Shown piece after piece: positions 9,720 through 17,200 of a stretch of DNA of 64,000 bases. Source of the stretch: Luteolibacter flavescens (lineage in GTDB: Bacteria > Verrucomicrobiota > Verrucomicrobiia > Verrucomicrobiales > Akkermansiaceae). Numbering within the stretch: position 1 is the stretch's first letter; each line of letters opens with the position of its first letter. The position numbers and the translations under genes were made by a program. The notes under the pieces were generated by a model. That model was not told the DNA's origin and made no database searches. It saw only the letters and a list, made by a program, of their open reading frames with translations. The stretch covers positions 186,001 to 250,000 of the forward strand of contig NZ_JAPDDS010000003.1 of the NCBI RefSeq assembly GCF_025950085.1. The letters are read 5' to 3'.

Positions 9720-10664
9720 TCAGGGCGCTGCGGGAAAGGCGAAGGGCAGCGCGTAGCTTACAGCCATAGGGATGACCGACTTGTGGCTCTCACCCTCGAA
9801 CATCCGGAAGCTCACCGGAAACTCCGGCGTGGACGCCTGATCGAGACGCCAGAAGAGCTCGCGGGTATTGTCCACCATCTTGCGGCGCGTGACCTTCAGC
9901 CGGTGCTCCTCGCGCTCGTCCTCCGCCCAGGAGGACTCGATGCGCGTGAGCGACTGCTCCTGCTCGCCCACGGTGAGGACGAGTGTCGCCTTCACCGGCT
10001 CCTTCGCGATGCGTTCGCGGAAGGCCGCTTCCTCCTTCAGGATGTAGCGGTCATTCCACCAGATCGACGGGCTGGACGCGATGTAGGTCTGGAAGAGTTC
10101 CGGCTTCGTGAAAAGCACGTGCAGCGCGAAGAGACCGCCGTAGCCATTTCCCATCAGGGTCTGGCGGGAGGTGTCGACCTTTTGCTGCTTCTCCACGAGC
10201 GGACGGACTTCCTTCAGGATGAAGTCGAGCAGCTTGTCCGCCCCGCCACCCGGACGCGGAGGATACGGCTTGCCATTGCGATACGTCTCGGGCGGTCCGG
10301 CGGGAGCGTCGAGGGTGTAGTCGAAGTCGCGACGCGATTCACCGGGATAGCCGATGCCGACGACGATGCCGGGGACGATGCCATTGTGCTTCGAGAGCTT
10401 GCCGGTGCCGGCCTGCATCTTCAGCACGCTGGTCACCACCGGGAAAAGCTCATCGCCATCCAGCACATAGGTCACGGAGTGACCGCCGGCCGGGGCCTCG
10501 CCCTCCGGCACGGAGATCATCACGCGGTACTCCTTGCCCTCCGCCGACTTCACGACCGTCTCGGTGCAACCGGGCAGCGTGTAGGGCTTGAACTCGGCGG
10601 CACTGGCAGCCGTGACGAGCAGGACGGAGGTGAGGATCGCGGGAAATGTGGGCAGCTTCATCAT
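9720..10664 (-). CDS. Secreted esterase-like alpha/beta hydrolase, catalytic Ser absent
   Basis: The protein (314 residues, signal peptide about 1-22 ending ASA-AEF) belongs by pattern to the IroE/BesA-type alpha/beta hydrolases (COG2819-like) that hydrolyse ferric siderophores or act on small esters. It shows VLDGDELFP, the IGYPGESRRDFDYTL block, GGGADKLLDF, FALHVLF and SPSIWW. The nucleophile elbow, normally GHSxGG, reads GNGYGG: the Ser position (residue 174) is Gly and the preceding His is Asn. The probable catalytic His in GESHKSV is kept. It starts inside the stop codon of the TonB receptor (TAATG), so the two are coupled; a binding rather than hydrolytic role is possible. Confidence 0.85.
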   Translation of the reverse strand: MMKLPTFPAILTSVLLVTAASAAEFKPYTLPGCTETVVKSAEGKEYRVMISVPEGEAPAGGHSVTYVLDGDELFPVVTSVLKMQAGTGKLSKHNGIVPGIVVGIGYPGESRRDFDYTLDAPAGPPETYRNGKPYPPRPGGGADKLLDFILKEVRPLVEKQQKVDTSRQTLMGNGYGGLFALHVLFTKPELFQTYIASSPSIWWNDRYILKEEAAFRERIAKEPVKATLVLTVGEQEQSLTRIESSWAEDEREEHRLKVTRRKMVDNTRELFWRLDQASTPEFPVSFRMFEGESHKSVIPMAVSYALPFAFPAAP

Positions 10665-12847
10665 TACCAGGAGTAGCTCAGGTTCATGTTGATCACGCGG
10701 CCGGGGCCGTAGTTCGCGGAGATCGCGGTCTCGGCCTTCGCGACGTAGATCTCGTCGGCGATGTTCGTCGCGCTCAGCGAGACAGCGGCACCTTCGAGGG
10801 ACTCGGAGAGCTTGCCAAGGTCGTAGCGGATCGCCGCGTCAAAGAGCGTGTAGTCCGGCACGCGGAAGGCATTCGCATTGTCGCCGAAGCGGGCACCCAC
10901 GTAGCGCACGCCTGCACCGACGCCGAGGCCCTCAAGCGGACCACCCTGGAAGGTGTAGTCGATCCACAGCGAGCCGGTGTCTTCCGCCACATTCGCGAAG
11001 TCATTGCCTACATTGCCGTCGTTGTTCCGCTTGATCTCGGAGTCCATGAAGGTCCAGCCGCCGGTGATGGACAGGCCCTCGGTAAGGGCGACCTTTGCCT
11101 CGAGCTCCACGCCCCGCAGCTCGATCTCGCCGGTCTGCGCCTGGAAGAGCGGATCGACGGAATCCAGCGTGAGGACATTGGTCTGGTTAAGCTGGAAGGC
11201 GGAAGCGGTGAAGACCGCGTTGAAGCCCTTCGGTTCATACTTCACGCCAATCTCGACCTGCTCGCCTTCGGTCGGGTCGAAGGGCGAACCATTGCGATCG
11301 GTTCCCGCCAGCGGCTCGAAGGATGTCGAGTAGCTGGCATACGGCGCGATGCCGGAGTCGAAGAGGTAAAGCAGGCCCGCGCGACCGGTCCACTCGTCGG
11401 CATCGGTGTTCGACATGACCTTCGTCATGCGGTTCAGCAGCTCGATGTCCGAGTTGTCATAGCGGCCACCGAGGGTGAGGTGCCAGCCGCCCCACTTCAG
11501 TTGCTCCTGGAAATAGACGCCCTTCTGGCTCTCCACGGCGTCCTGGCTCACCTGGTTGGCGAAGACCGTGCCTGCGGGGATGCCAGTGTAGACAGGCAGG
11601 AAGATATTGATCGCCGGGACCGTGGCACCGGTGCGCAGGTGCGTCCAGGCACCGCGGATGTAGTCGAAGCCGACGATGGTGGTGTGCTCGACCGGACCGG
11701 TCTCGAAGTCCGCCTGCAAGCGGCTATCGATGGAGAAATTGTGAGCGTCACCGATGCCGCGGACGGCTCGGCGGGTCCAGTTGCCCGCCGCATTTGGCAG
11801 GAGCAGCGCGCCGCGGGTGCCGCCGACCACGCCTTCATAGAGGGTGCTGTTGTCGGCAAAGCGGGCATTCTGGTGGAAGCTCAGCGTGTCATTGAAGCGG
11901 TGCTTCAGCTCGTAGCCGATGGACCACTGGTCGCGGTCGAAAGTATTGTGGGTCGGCTCCCCGAGGAAGTTCTCGCGGCGGATGTAGCCGAGAGGCGCGG
12001 GGGTGAGCGAGCCAGCGACCGGGAGGAATTGGTAGGTCGCGCCGCCGCGGTCTTCCTGATAGGCGGTGAGCAGGGTGAAGGAGGTGTCCTCGCTGATGTT
12101 CCAGGTGAAGGACGGCGCGATGAACTTCCGCTCGAGGTCCGTATGGTCGATCTGCGAGCCACCGTCGCGATACAGACCGGCGATGCGGTAGAGGAAGCGG
12201 CCTTCGCCATCGATGGGACCGCTCACGTCAGCGGCGGCCTGCCAGGTGTCGAAGCTGCCGTATTGGAAAGAAGCCATCCCGCGATGGTCAGCGGTCGGGC
12301 GCTTGCTGACTTGATTGACGAGGCCACCCGGGGCGACCTGGCCGTAGAGGACGGCGGAGGGTCCCTTGACCACTTCCACGCGCTCGAAGCCGAAGAGATC
12401 GAACTGGCTGCGCGTCCACTGGCCGCCGGACGGAACCCGCAGGCCGTCCCGGTACATGTTCGTCGAAGTACTACCCGCATCGTAGCCGCGGATCACGATG
12501 TCGTCGAAGCGGCTGTCCTCGCCACCCACGCCGGTCAGCACGCCGGGAGTGTAGGTCAGCGCCTGCGCCACGCTCTGCGCGCCGCGGCGATCCATTTCCT
12601 CGCGGGTCACGACGGACACGGACTGGGGGGTCTCGATGAGCGGGGTGTCCGTCTTCGTCGGCGCACCGGAAAGCTTCGCCACAGGGCCCTTGTCCTTGTC
12701 GGCCGCGACCACCATCTCGTCGAAGGACTTCGGCGGCACGGCGGGGACCGGGGTCGCCTGCTGGCCGAGGAGCATCGCCGGGGCGAAGATGGAGACGACG
12801 GTGATGGAGGCCAAGCCGCAGACGGCTCGTCGAGGGGATGGGATCAT
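10664..12847 (-). CDS. TonB-dependent siderophore receptor
   Basis: This outer-membrane active transporter (727 residues) imports a ferric siderophore with energy from TonB-ExbBD. It has a signal peptide (about 1-28), a possible TonB box near EMVVAAD, a plug domain with the family signature ETPQSVSVVTREEMDRRGAQ and GVLTG, IRGYDAGS, KGPSAVLYGQVAPGGLVN, then a beta barrel ending in the aromatic SYSW. The pattern matches the FhuA/FecA-like siderophore receptor family; the substrate cannot be read from sequence. The esterase-like gene follows with a one-base overlap. A Fur-like box lies about 100 bases upstream. Confidence 0.94.
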   Translation of the reverse strand: MIPSPRRAVCGLASITVVSIFAPAMLLGQQATPVPAVPPKSFDEMVVAADKDKGPVAKLSGAPTKTDTPLIETPQSVSVVTREEMDRRGAQSVAQALTYTPGVLTGVGGEDSRFDDIVIRGYDAGSTSTNMYRDGLRVPSGGQWTRSQFDLFGFERVEVVKGPSAVLYGQVAPGGLVNQVSKRPTADHRGMASFQYGSFDTWQAAADVSGPIDGEGRFLYRIAGLYRDGGSQIDHTDLERKFIAPSFTWNISEDTSFTLLTAYQEDRGGATYQFLPVAGSLTPAPLGYIRRENFLGEPTHNTFDRDQWSIGYELKHRFNDTLSFHQNARFADNSTLYEGVVGGTRGALLLPNAAGNWTRRAVRGIGDAHNFSIDSRLQADFETGPVEHTTIVGFDYIRGAWTHLRTGATVPAINIFLPVYTGIPAGTVFANQVSQDAVESQKGVYFQEQLKWGGWHLTLGGRYDNSDIELLNRMTKVMSNTDADEWTGRAGLLYLFDSGIAPYASYSTSFEPLAGTDRNGSPFDPTEGEQVEIGVKYEPKGFNAVFTASAFQLNQTNVLTLDSVDPLFQAQTGEIELRGVELEAKVALTEGLSITGGWTFMDSEIKRNNDGNVGNDFANVAEDTGSLWIDYTFQGGPLEGLGVGAGVRYVGARFGDNANAFRVPDYTLFDAAIRYDLGKLSESLEGAAVSLSATNIADEIYVAKAETAISANYGPGRVINMNLSYSW

Positions 12848-12944
12848 TGGTAACGCTTTTGGAATGGTGATGGCCGCGCTTTTCCCCCGGAAGGAGACGG
12901 GTCGCGCGGACCGATCTCGGAACGATTTCCACGCAGTAATCTTA

Positions 12945-12959
12945 GGAGAAAAAATCTCA
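12945..12959. promoter_or_regulatory. Fur-like box upstream of the siderophore receptor gene
   Basis: The 15-mer GGAGAAAAAATCTCA matches 11 of 14 fixed positions of the 7-1-7 Fur pattern TGAGAATNATTCTCA, with the core GAGA-N5-TCTC intact. It lies about 100 bases before the receptor start on the minus strand. The match was made by eye and binding is inferred. Confidence 0.4.
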
Positions 12960-13053
12960 GAAATTCGCAGGCAAACTGATTCAAACGACGATTAGCGCCA
13001 TATTGCGGTCCTACGATCCGCCACCATCCACTGCATCGTTCTGATCCATAACG

Positions 13054-13082
13054 AAAAAGCCCCGTCCATGGCTGGACGGGGC
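13054..13082 (-). terminator. Rho-independent terminator of the small Cys protein gene
   Basis: A perfect 10-bp stem (13059-13068 with 13073-13082) has a 4-base loop and, read on the minus strand, is followed by five T. It lies 27 bases after the stop of the 64-aa gene and separates it from the siderophore receptor gene. Confidence 0.88.
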
Positions 13083-13108
13083 TGCTCATAACCAGAAACT
13101 TGCGGGGC

Positions 13109-13303
13109 TCAGTCGGCCTTGGAGAAATCTCCACACCAGTCTTCAGCGCCGGTGACGGGGAAAAGGGACTCGAACTTCACTTCGTCATCCACCTCGAAGG
13201 CGACGGTCTGAGGAGCGTGGCGACGGCACTCGCCGTTTTCTTCATCGAGCTTGTTCCAGTAGGCGCAGGCGGTGCAGGCGCGGGTAGCGGTCTTCGTATT
13301 CAT
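13109..13303 (-). CDS. Small four-cysteine protein (64 aa)
   Basis: The protein has CTACAYW at residues 10-16, then GECRR with AP following (about 24-30), and ends in DWCGDF. The four cysteines could bind a metal or an Fe-S centre, and similar short proteins with a CxxC...C...WCG layout are widespread hypothetical proteins. ATG 13303 was chosen over an upstream in-frame start because conservation-like features begin there. It stands alone between two TonB receptor genes, has its own terminator, and two Fur-like boxes lie 70-125 bases upstream, suggesting an iron-regulated monocistronic gene. Its function is unknown. Confidence 0.75.
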   Translation of the reverse strand: MNTKTATRACTACAYWNKLDEENGECRRHAPQTVAFEVDDEVKFESLFPVTGAEDWCGDFSKAD

Positions 13304-13376
13304 GATCGTTAATGGTTGTTGGAAAGATTGGCCTAACATGCCCCTCCGACTCCCGCCGCGCAACCAAAGAATGACT

Positions 13377-13391
13377 TGAGAAACAGTCTCA
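13377..13391. promoter_or_regulatory. Fur-like box 1 upstream of the small Cys protein
   Basis: TGAGAAACAGTCTCA matches 12 of 14 fixed positions of the Fur 7-1-7 pattern TGAGAATNATTCTCA. It lies within a perfect 8-bp inverted repeat (13374-13381 with 13387-13394, 5-base spacer) and sits about 74 bases upstream of the 13303 start. Confidence 0.5.
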
Positions 13392-13412
13392 AGTCTCAGT
13401 TCTTCAATGAAT

Positions 13413-13427
13413 TGCGACGCATTCTCA
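13413..13427. promoter_or_regulatory. Fur-like box 2 upstream of the small Cys protein
   Basis: TGCGACGCATTCTCA matches 11 of 14 fixed positions of the same Fur pattern, with the right half ATTCTCA perfect. Its centre is 36 bases from that of box 1, so both boxes could be occupied together. Confidence 0.4.
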
Positions 13428-13519
13428 TTTGCCTTACGAAGCCAAATCGCAATTAACCGCTAATGTAATTCCTCGTCTGATCACCCCTGAAAACCCGCTC
13501 CCAACGCCAGCAAGAGGCC

Positions 13520-13559
13520 AAAAAAGTGCGGGCGCACCGGATGAAACCGGCACGCCCGC
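13520..13559 (-). terminator. Rho-independent terminator after the heme-type TonB receptor
   Basis: A 7-bp GC stem (13528-13534 with 13553-13559) encloses a second 4-bp CCGG stem and is followed on the minus strand by six T (13525 down to 13520). It lies about 100 bases beyond the receptor stop codon. Confidence 0.7.
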
Positions 13560-13657
13560 GATGCGTATGGGAAATCTGATAGCGGAGTGTTTCACATCTC
13601 CCTCCGGTTGTCTGGCGAGCGCTTGCCAAACATTGGCGCGCGCTTGCCCGCCATCGT

Positions 13658-16051
13658 TCAGAAGGCGTAAGTCGCAGAGAGGTAGAAATTCCGGCCCGGC
13701 GCGGTGGTGCGGTCGTCCACCGATCCTGCCTGGCCACCGAAGGTATCGAGCCCCATGTGACCGCCGCTGCGGCGGACGGTTCCCCAGTCCCAGTATTTCT
13801 CGTCGAAGATGTTGTTCAGGCCCGCATTGATGGTGAGCCCCTCGGTGGGACGCCACCAGGTGACCAGGTCGAGGGTGAACCACGATGGCGGGTGGAACAT
13901 GCGGCCGTTCATCGTCGTATCGTCCGTGCGGGTCACGGCGGCGGTGTAGGTGCCCATCACGCGGGCCCCATACTTCGCCTCGGTTTCCTGCCAACCGACC
14001 CAGCCGACGGTCTTCCATGGCTCCACGGTATTGAGCGCGGTGTCCTTCGTCTCGTTCTCGCCGTAGGCGCGACCGGTATTCAGGCCGAGGGTCCAGCCCT
14101 GCATCTGCTGGAAGCTCTCTCCGACATTCCACTCCCCGCTCGCCTCGAAGCCGTAGATGATCGCCTCACCCTGGTTCTTCGTGGTGGAGAGTGCCGTGCC
14201 ATCGGGCAGCAGGCCGACGGGGACGTTGTTCTCGATGTAGTCCTCGTACTTCGTGAAGAAGCCCTCGATCGCGAAGCGGCCGATCTCCTTCTCGCCCTTG
14301 TAGCCCACCTTGAAGGCATGGCTGACCTCTTCCTTCAGGTCGGGATTCGGGATCGTGACCTGCTGGAAGCCGCCGGACGGGTGATCGAAGATCATCGTCA
14401 GTTCCTCCGCGGTGGGATTCCGGATGCCCATGCCGTAGCCTGCGTAGACGCGGGTATTCTCCGTGGTCTGGAAGACGACATCCAGGCGCGGGGAAATACT
14501 AAAGTTATCGTAGCCGGTGGACGGTTGGATGTCCGAGCCCATCAGGTTCGACAGGCGCTCCAGGTACTGCTGGTTCGCATCCACCTTGATCTCGTGGAAA
14601 TCGAAGCGCACGCCCGGGGTGATCGTCCAGCGCTCGGCGGGCTTGATCTCATCCTGCAGGAAGAACCCGAGCCGCCACGTCTCCGAGGGGGCGAAGGAAA
14701 TGCGGTCCGAGACGGTCGTCTGCGTGTCCGCGTAGAATTGCCCCGTGTCCTCGTCAAAGCCGACGAGCCCGTCCGTTTCGATGCGGTCGAAGCGGTTCGA
14801 CGAGTCCTCGCGCGAGATATCGATGCCGCCGAGCAGGAAGTGCTTCTGCCCGAAGAGATCGAACTCTCGCTCCGCGATCGACGTGATGCCGGTGATGGCC
14901 GTGCTGAAGTCGATGCGCTGGCGGCGGTTGCGGCCCTCCGTTTCATTGATTCCCCACCCCGGCGGGAATCCGGTGCGTGGCGGATTCAGGCTCCGGTTCC
15001 GGCTCGCGCTCGTGGAGTCCTGCCTGTAGAGATGGGTGGACAGCTTGTCGATGGGTGCGGCAGCGGGCGTCCAGTCCCAGTTCAGGCTGAGACGCTGGCG
15101 CTCGATGTCCTGCCAGTTGTCGATGCTCTTCTTGAAGATGTTGAACATCGCGATCTTCGGGTGCAGCGCGCTGCGCATCTCGGCGTGGACATTCCGCTCG
15201 TAGTTCTCCCACGTGAGGAGGAAGCGGTGGTCGCCGATGGTGTAGCCGGCCTTCGCCAGCCACGCGCTGCTTTCCATCTGGAGCGGGTCCGGCGGGATGA
15301 TGCCGTTGTTCCCGGTCTCCTCGCCATCGCGGGCGGCGTAGAGCAGCATGAAGTCGAAGTTCCCCTTCCGCCACGCGCCGCCGAGCTGACCGGCCATGCC
15401 CTCGTTCCGCGAGAAGTACTGCGTGCGCAGTAGCCCGCCCCAGTCATCGTCGCCCAGCAGGTCCTCCGCGGAGAGTGTCTTCATGGAAACCATGCCGCCC
15501 AGCGCGTCGCTGCCGTAGAGGGCGCTCGCGCCGCCTTTCAGGATCTCCACGAGCTGGAACATCGCCGGATCGAAGTAGTCCCGTCCCATGCCGCCCGCGC
15601 CGGTCTCGGCCCCCGCGTCGAAGGACGTCGAGACATACTCGGGCGGCTGGCGGATGCCGTCCACTTCCACGCCGACGCGATTGCCCTCAGTGCCGCGGAT
15701 ATTGAAGCTCGCGGACCCGGTGGCCGCGTAGGCCACGGCACCGTCGCCGGTGGTCATGTCAAAGGGCACTACCACGGTGGGATCGTATTTCACGATGCCG
15801 CCGAGGTCCTGCGCACCGGTCTGGACCAACGTGTCCTTGTCCACGCGGGTCACGGTGCCCGCGGTGTCCAGCCAGCGCTGTTTCGTGCGCGTGGCGACCA
15901 CGACCATCTCGCCGAGGTCTTCCACGACACTGCCGGTGGACGCGGCTGGCGGATCATCGGGGAAGGGCGTGATCTCTTCCTCTTCGGAATGGGCGACAGG
16001 CGTGCAGAGGGCAGCCAGCGCCAGGATGCGGAGCATGGGGTGAGGGCTCAT
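13658..16051 (-). CDS. TonB-dependent heme/hemoglobin-type receptor
   Basis: This outer-membrane receptor (797 residues) resembles the TonB hemoglobin/transferrin/lactoferrin receptor family, which extracts heme or iron from host or environmental proteins. Visible parts are a signal peptide (about 1-22), a plug with EMVVVATRTKQ (TonB-box region), DLGGIVKYDP, SFNIRGTEGNRVGVEVDGIRQP and ILKGGASALYGSDALGG, and then the barrel. The C-terminal stretch GLNNIFDEKYWDWGTVR is typical of heme/hemoglobin receptors, and the protein ends in the aromatic ATYAF. It lies 16 bases after the 359-aa secreted protein gene and is the last gene of that cluster. A second possible start is Met6. Confidence 0.9.
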   Translation of the reverse strand: MSPHPMLRILALAALCTPVAHSEEEEITPFPDDPPAASTGSVVEDLGEMVVVATRTKQRWLDTAGTVTRVDKDTLVQTGAQDLGGIVKYDPTVVVPFDMTTGDGAVAYAATGSASFNIRGTEGNRVGVEVDGIRQPPEYVSTSFDAGAETGAGGMGRDYFDPAMFQLVEILKGGASALYGSDALGGMVSMKTLSAEDLLGDDDWGGLLRTQYFSRNEGMAGQLGGAWRKGNFDFMLLYAARDGEETGNNGIIPPDPLQMESSAWLAKAGYTIGDHRFLLTWENYERNVHAEMRSALHPKIAMFNIFKKSIDNWQDIERQRLSLNWDWTPAAAPIDKLSTHLYRQDSTSASRNRSLNPPRTGFPPGWGINETEGRNRRQRIDFSTAITGITSIAEREFDLFGQKHFLLGGIDISREDSSNRFDRIETDGLVGFDEDTGQFYADTQTTVSDRISFAPSETWRLGFFLQDEIKPAERWTITPGVRFDFHEIKVDANQQYLERLSNLMGSDIQPSTGYDNFSISPRLDVVFQTTENTRVYAGYGMGIRNPTAEELTMIFDHPSGGFQQVTIPNPDLKEEVSHAFKVGYKGEKEIGRFAIEGFFTKYEDYIENNVPVGLLPDGTALSTTKNQGEAIIYGFEASGEWNVGESFQQMQGWTLGLNTGRAYGENETKDTALNTVEPWKTVGWVGWQETEAKYGARVMGTYTAAVTRTDDTTMNGRMFHPPSWFTLDLVTWWRPTEGLTINAGLNNIFDEKYWDWGTVRRSGGHMGLDTFGGQAGSVDDRTTAPGRNFYLSATYAF

Positions 16052-16067
16052 GAAAAAACAAAGTCGG

Positions 16068-17147
16068 TCAGTAGGCGATCTGGAGACGCATCATCCGGCG
16101 CTGTTGCCCGGTGGTATCGTCAGCGACGGTGACGGGGACGCGACCCGCAGCCGCAGTCCCCAAGGTGACGCCGGATGCGCCGCCACCCGACCAGTTCCAG
16201 GCACCCGATCCGGTCTTCGTGGCGAGCGTGCGCCAGCCCGAAAGGGAATCCGATACCTGAACCCGGTAGATGGCATCTGCCGGTGGCGACGCAGGGAGGG
16301 AAAACGAAAGAGCGAGGCGGCCCGCCGTCATCACCGCACGCGGCGCGGCCGAACGCCCCTCGGTGGAAGACACCGGGCTCGTGCCGAGGGCATACTCGAC
16401 GAGATTCGACAGGCCGTCGTTGTCGAAGTCGAAATCGTCAGCGGACTGGCCCGAATTGGCAGAGCTGCCGAAATGCGTCTCCCGCCAGAGTTCGACCGGC
16501 GTCTTCTCCACCGCGAGATTCACGAATTGCGAGGAGACATCGATCTGCGCGCCGACCACCGACGTGTGATTGGCGAATGGCATGTGGATCTGGACGGTCT
16601 GCACGTTCTCCGGCAGGCCGGAGAGATCCCACTGCCAGGTGATGCCGCGATACGAGAAGGACTCGATATCCTCCATCTCCGGCACGCCGGTCTCATTCTC
16701 CACCACGCGGGTGCCGTCCACGATCATCGGCAAGGTGGCGGCGATCTGCTGGTTGCCGCCATTGTAGCTGAGCTTAGGCCCTCCACTGGCGGGGAAGGTC
16801 GTTGCCGGGTCCCACGTCACGTCGAGCTGGAAGACCACCTGATGGATGTCGAAGCCCTGCGTGCTGCTGGTGTTCGACGAAGGCTGGTTCACCTTCAGCG
16901 AATAGCCACCGGTCCAGCTATACAGTCCCATCCCCGCACCGTAGCCGGGCAGGGCCACGGTCATCGTGCCCCTCATCCCGGGAAAGGTATCCGGGTAGCG
17001 GCTCGGATTCTGCGAGGCGAGGAAGGTCCAGCGCGTGTTCTTCACGTCGCCTTCCAGCGGGTAGGTCTTCAGCAGCGACTGCGCTGCGGCGGGCAAGATC
17101 ACGGCAATGGCCGTGGCGAGAAGCGTGAGTGGGAATCGGAAGTTCAT
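16068..17147 (-). CDS. Secreted protein with paralogous binding-type domain and calcium motif
   Basis: This 359-residue protein has a signal peptide (about 1-22, PAAA-QSL). Residues about 25-215 contain a domain that also occurs in the 1436-aa and 246-aa proteins nearby; matching stretches include ITWQWDLSGL and HTSVVGAQIDVSSQ against LGLQWNLANV and VQHAQLWSLRLDQTD. After it comes a thrombospondin-type-3-like motif DFDFDNDGLSNLVEYALGT (about 237-255), common in secreted Verrucomicrobia proteins. A C-terminal beta domain follows, with SDSLSGWRTL. The gene is 16 bases before the heme-type receptor, so a role in presenting the ligand to that receptor is plausible but unproven. Translation must begin just after a terminator hairpin. 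Confidence 0.85.
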   Translation of the reverse strand: MNFRFPLTLLATAIAVILPAAAQSLLKTYPLEGDVKNTRWTFLASQNPSRYPDTFPGMRGTMTVALPGYGAGMGLYSWTGGYSLKVNQPSSNTSSTQGFDIHQVVFQLDVTWDPATTFPASGGPKLSYNGGNQQIAATLPMIVDGTRVVENETGVPEMEDIESFSYRGITWQWDLSGLPENVQTVQIHMPFANHTSVVGAQIDVSSQFVNLAVEKTPVELWRETHFGSSANSGQSADDFDFDNDGLSNLVEYALGTSPVSSTEGRSAAPRAVMTAGRLALSFSLPASPPADAIYRVQVSDSLSGWRTLATKTGSGAWNWSGGGASGVTLGTAAAGRVPVTVADDTTGQQRRMMRLQIAY

Positions 17148-17150
17148 GGC

Positions 17151-17183
17151 AAAAATGGGAGGCCGGCATCACGCCGGCCTCCC
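17151..17183 (-). terminator. Terminator/attenuator between the repeat protein and the 359-aa gene
   Basis: A perfect 11-bp GC-rich stem (17157-17167 with 17173-17183) with a 5-base loop is followed on the minus strand by five T. The T run ends only 4 bases before the ATG of the 359-aa gene at 17147, so the downstream genes would be transcribed only by read-through. Confidence 0.88.
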
Positions 17184-17200
17184 CAGGGGATGGACGCGGG

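Larger units (their letters stand above)
13304..13657. other. 354-base intergenic region with Fur-like boxes and a terminator
   Basis: No gene was found here. The left part holds the promoter region of the 64-aa gene with two Fur-like boxes (13377-13391, 13413-13427). The right part holds a terminator (13520-13559) for the heme-type receptor gene that ends at 13658. The remaining bases show nothing recognisable. Confidence 0.7.

Noticed and set aside
10646-12853. 735-residue open frame on the plus strand opposite the siderophore receptor gene
   Set aside because: It is a GC-driven shadow frame; the minus-strand frame has a full receptor signature, signal peptide and C-terminal aromatic.
13757-15433. 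558-residue plus-strand frame opposite the heme-type receptor
   Set aside because: No motif, no start context, and it is fully covered by a well-supported gene on the other strand.
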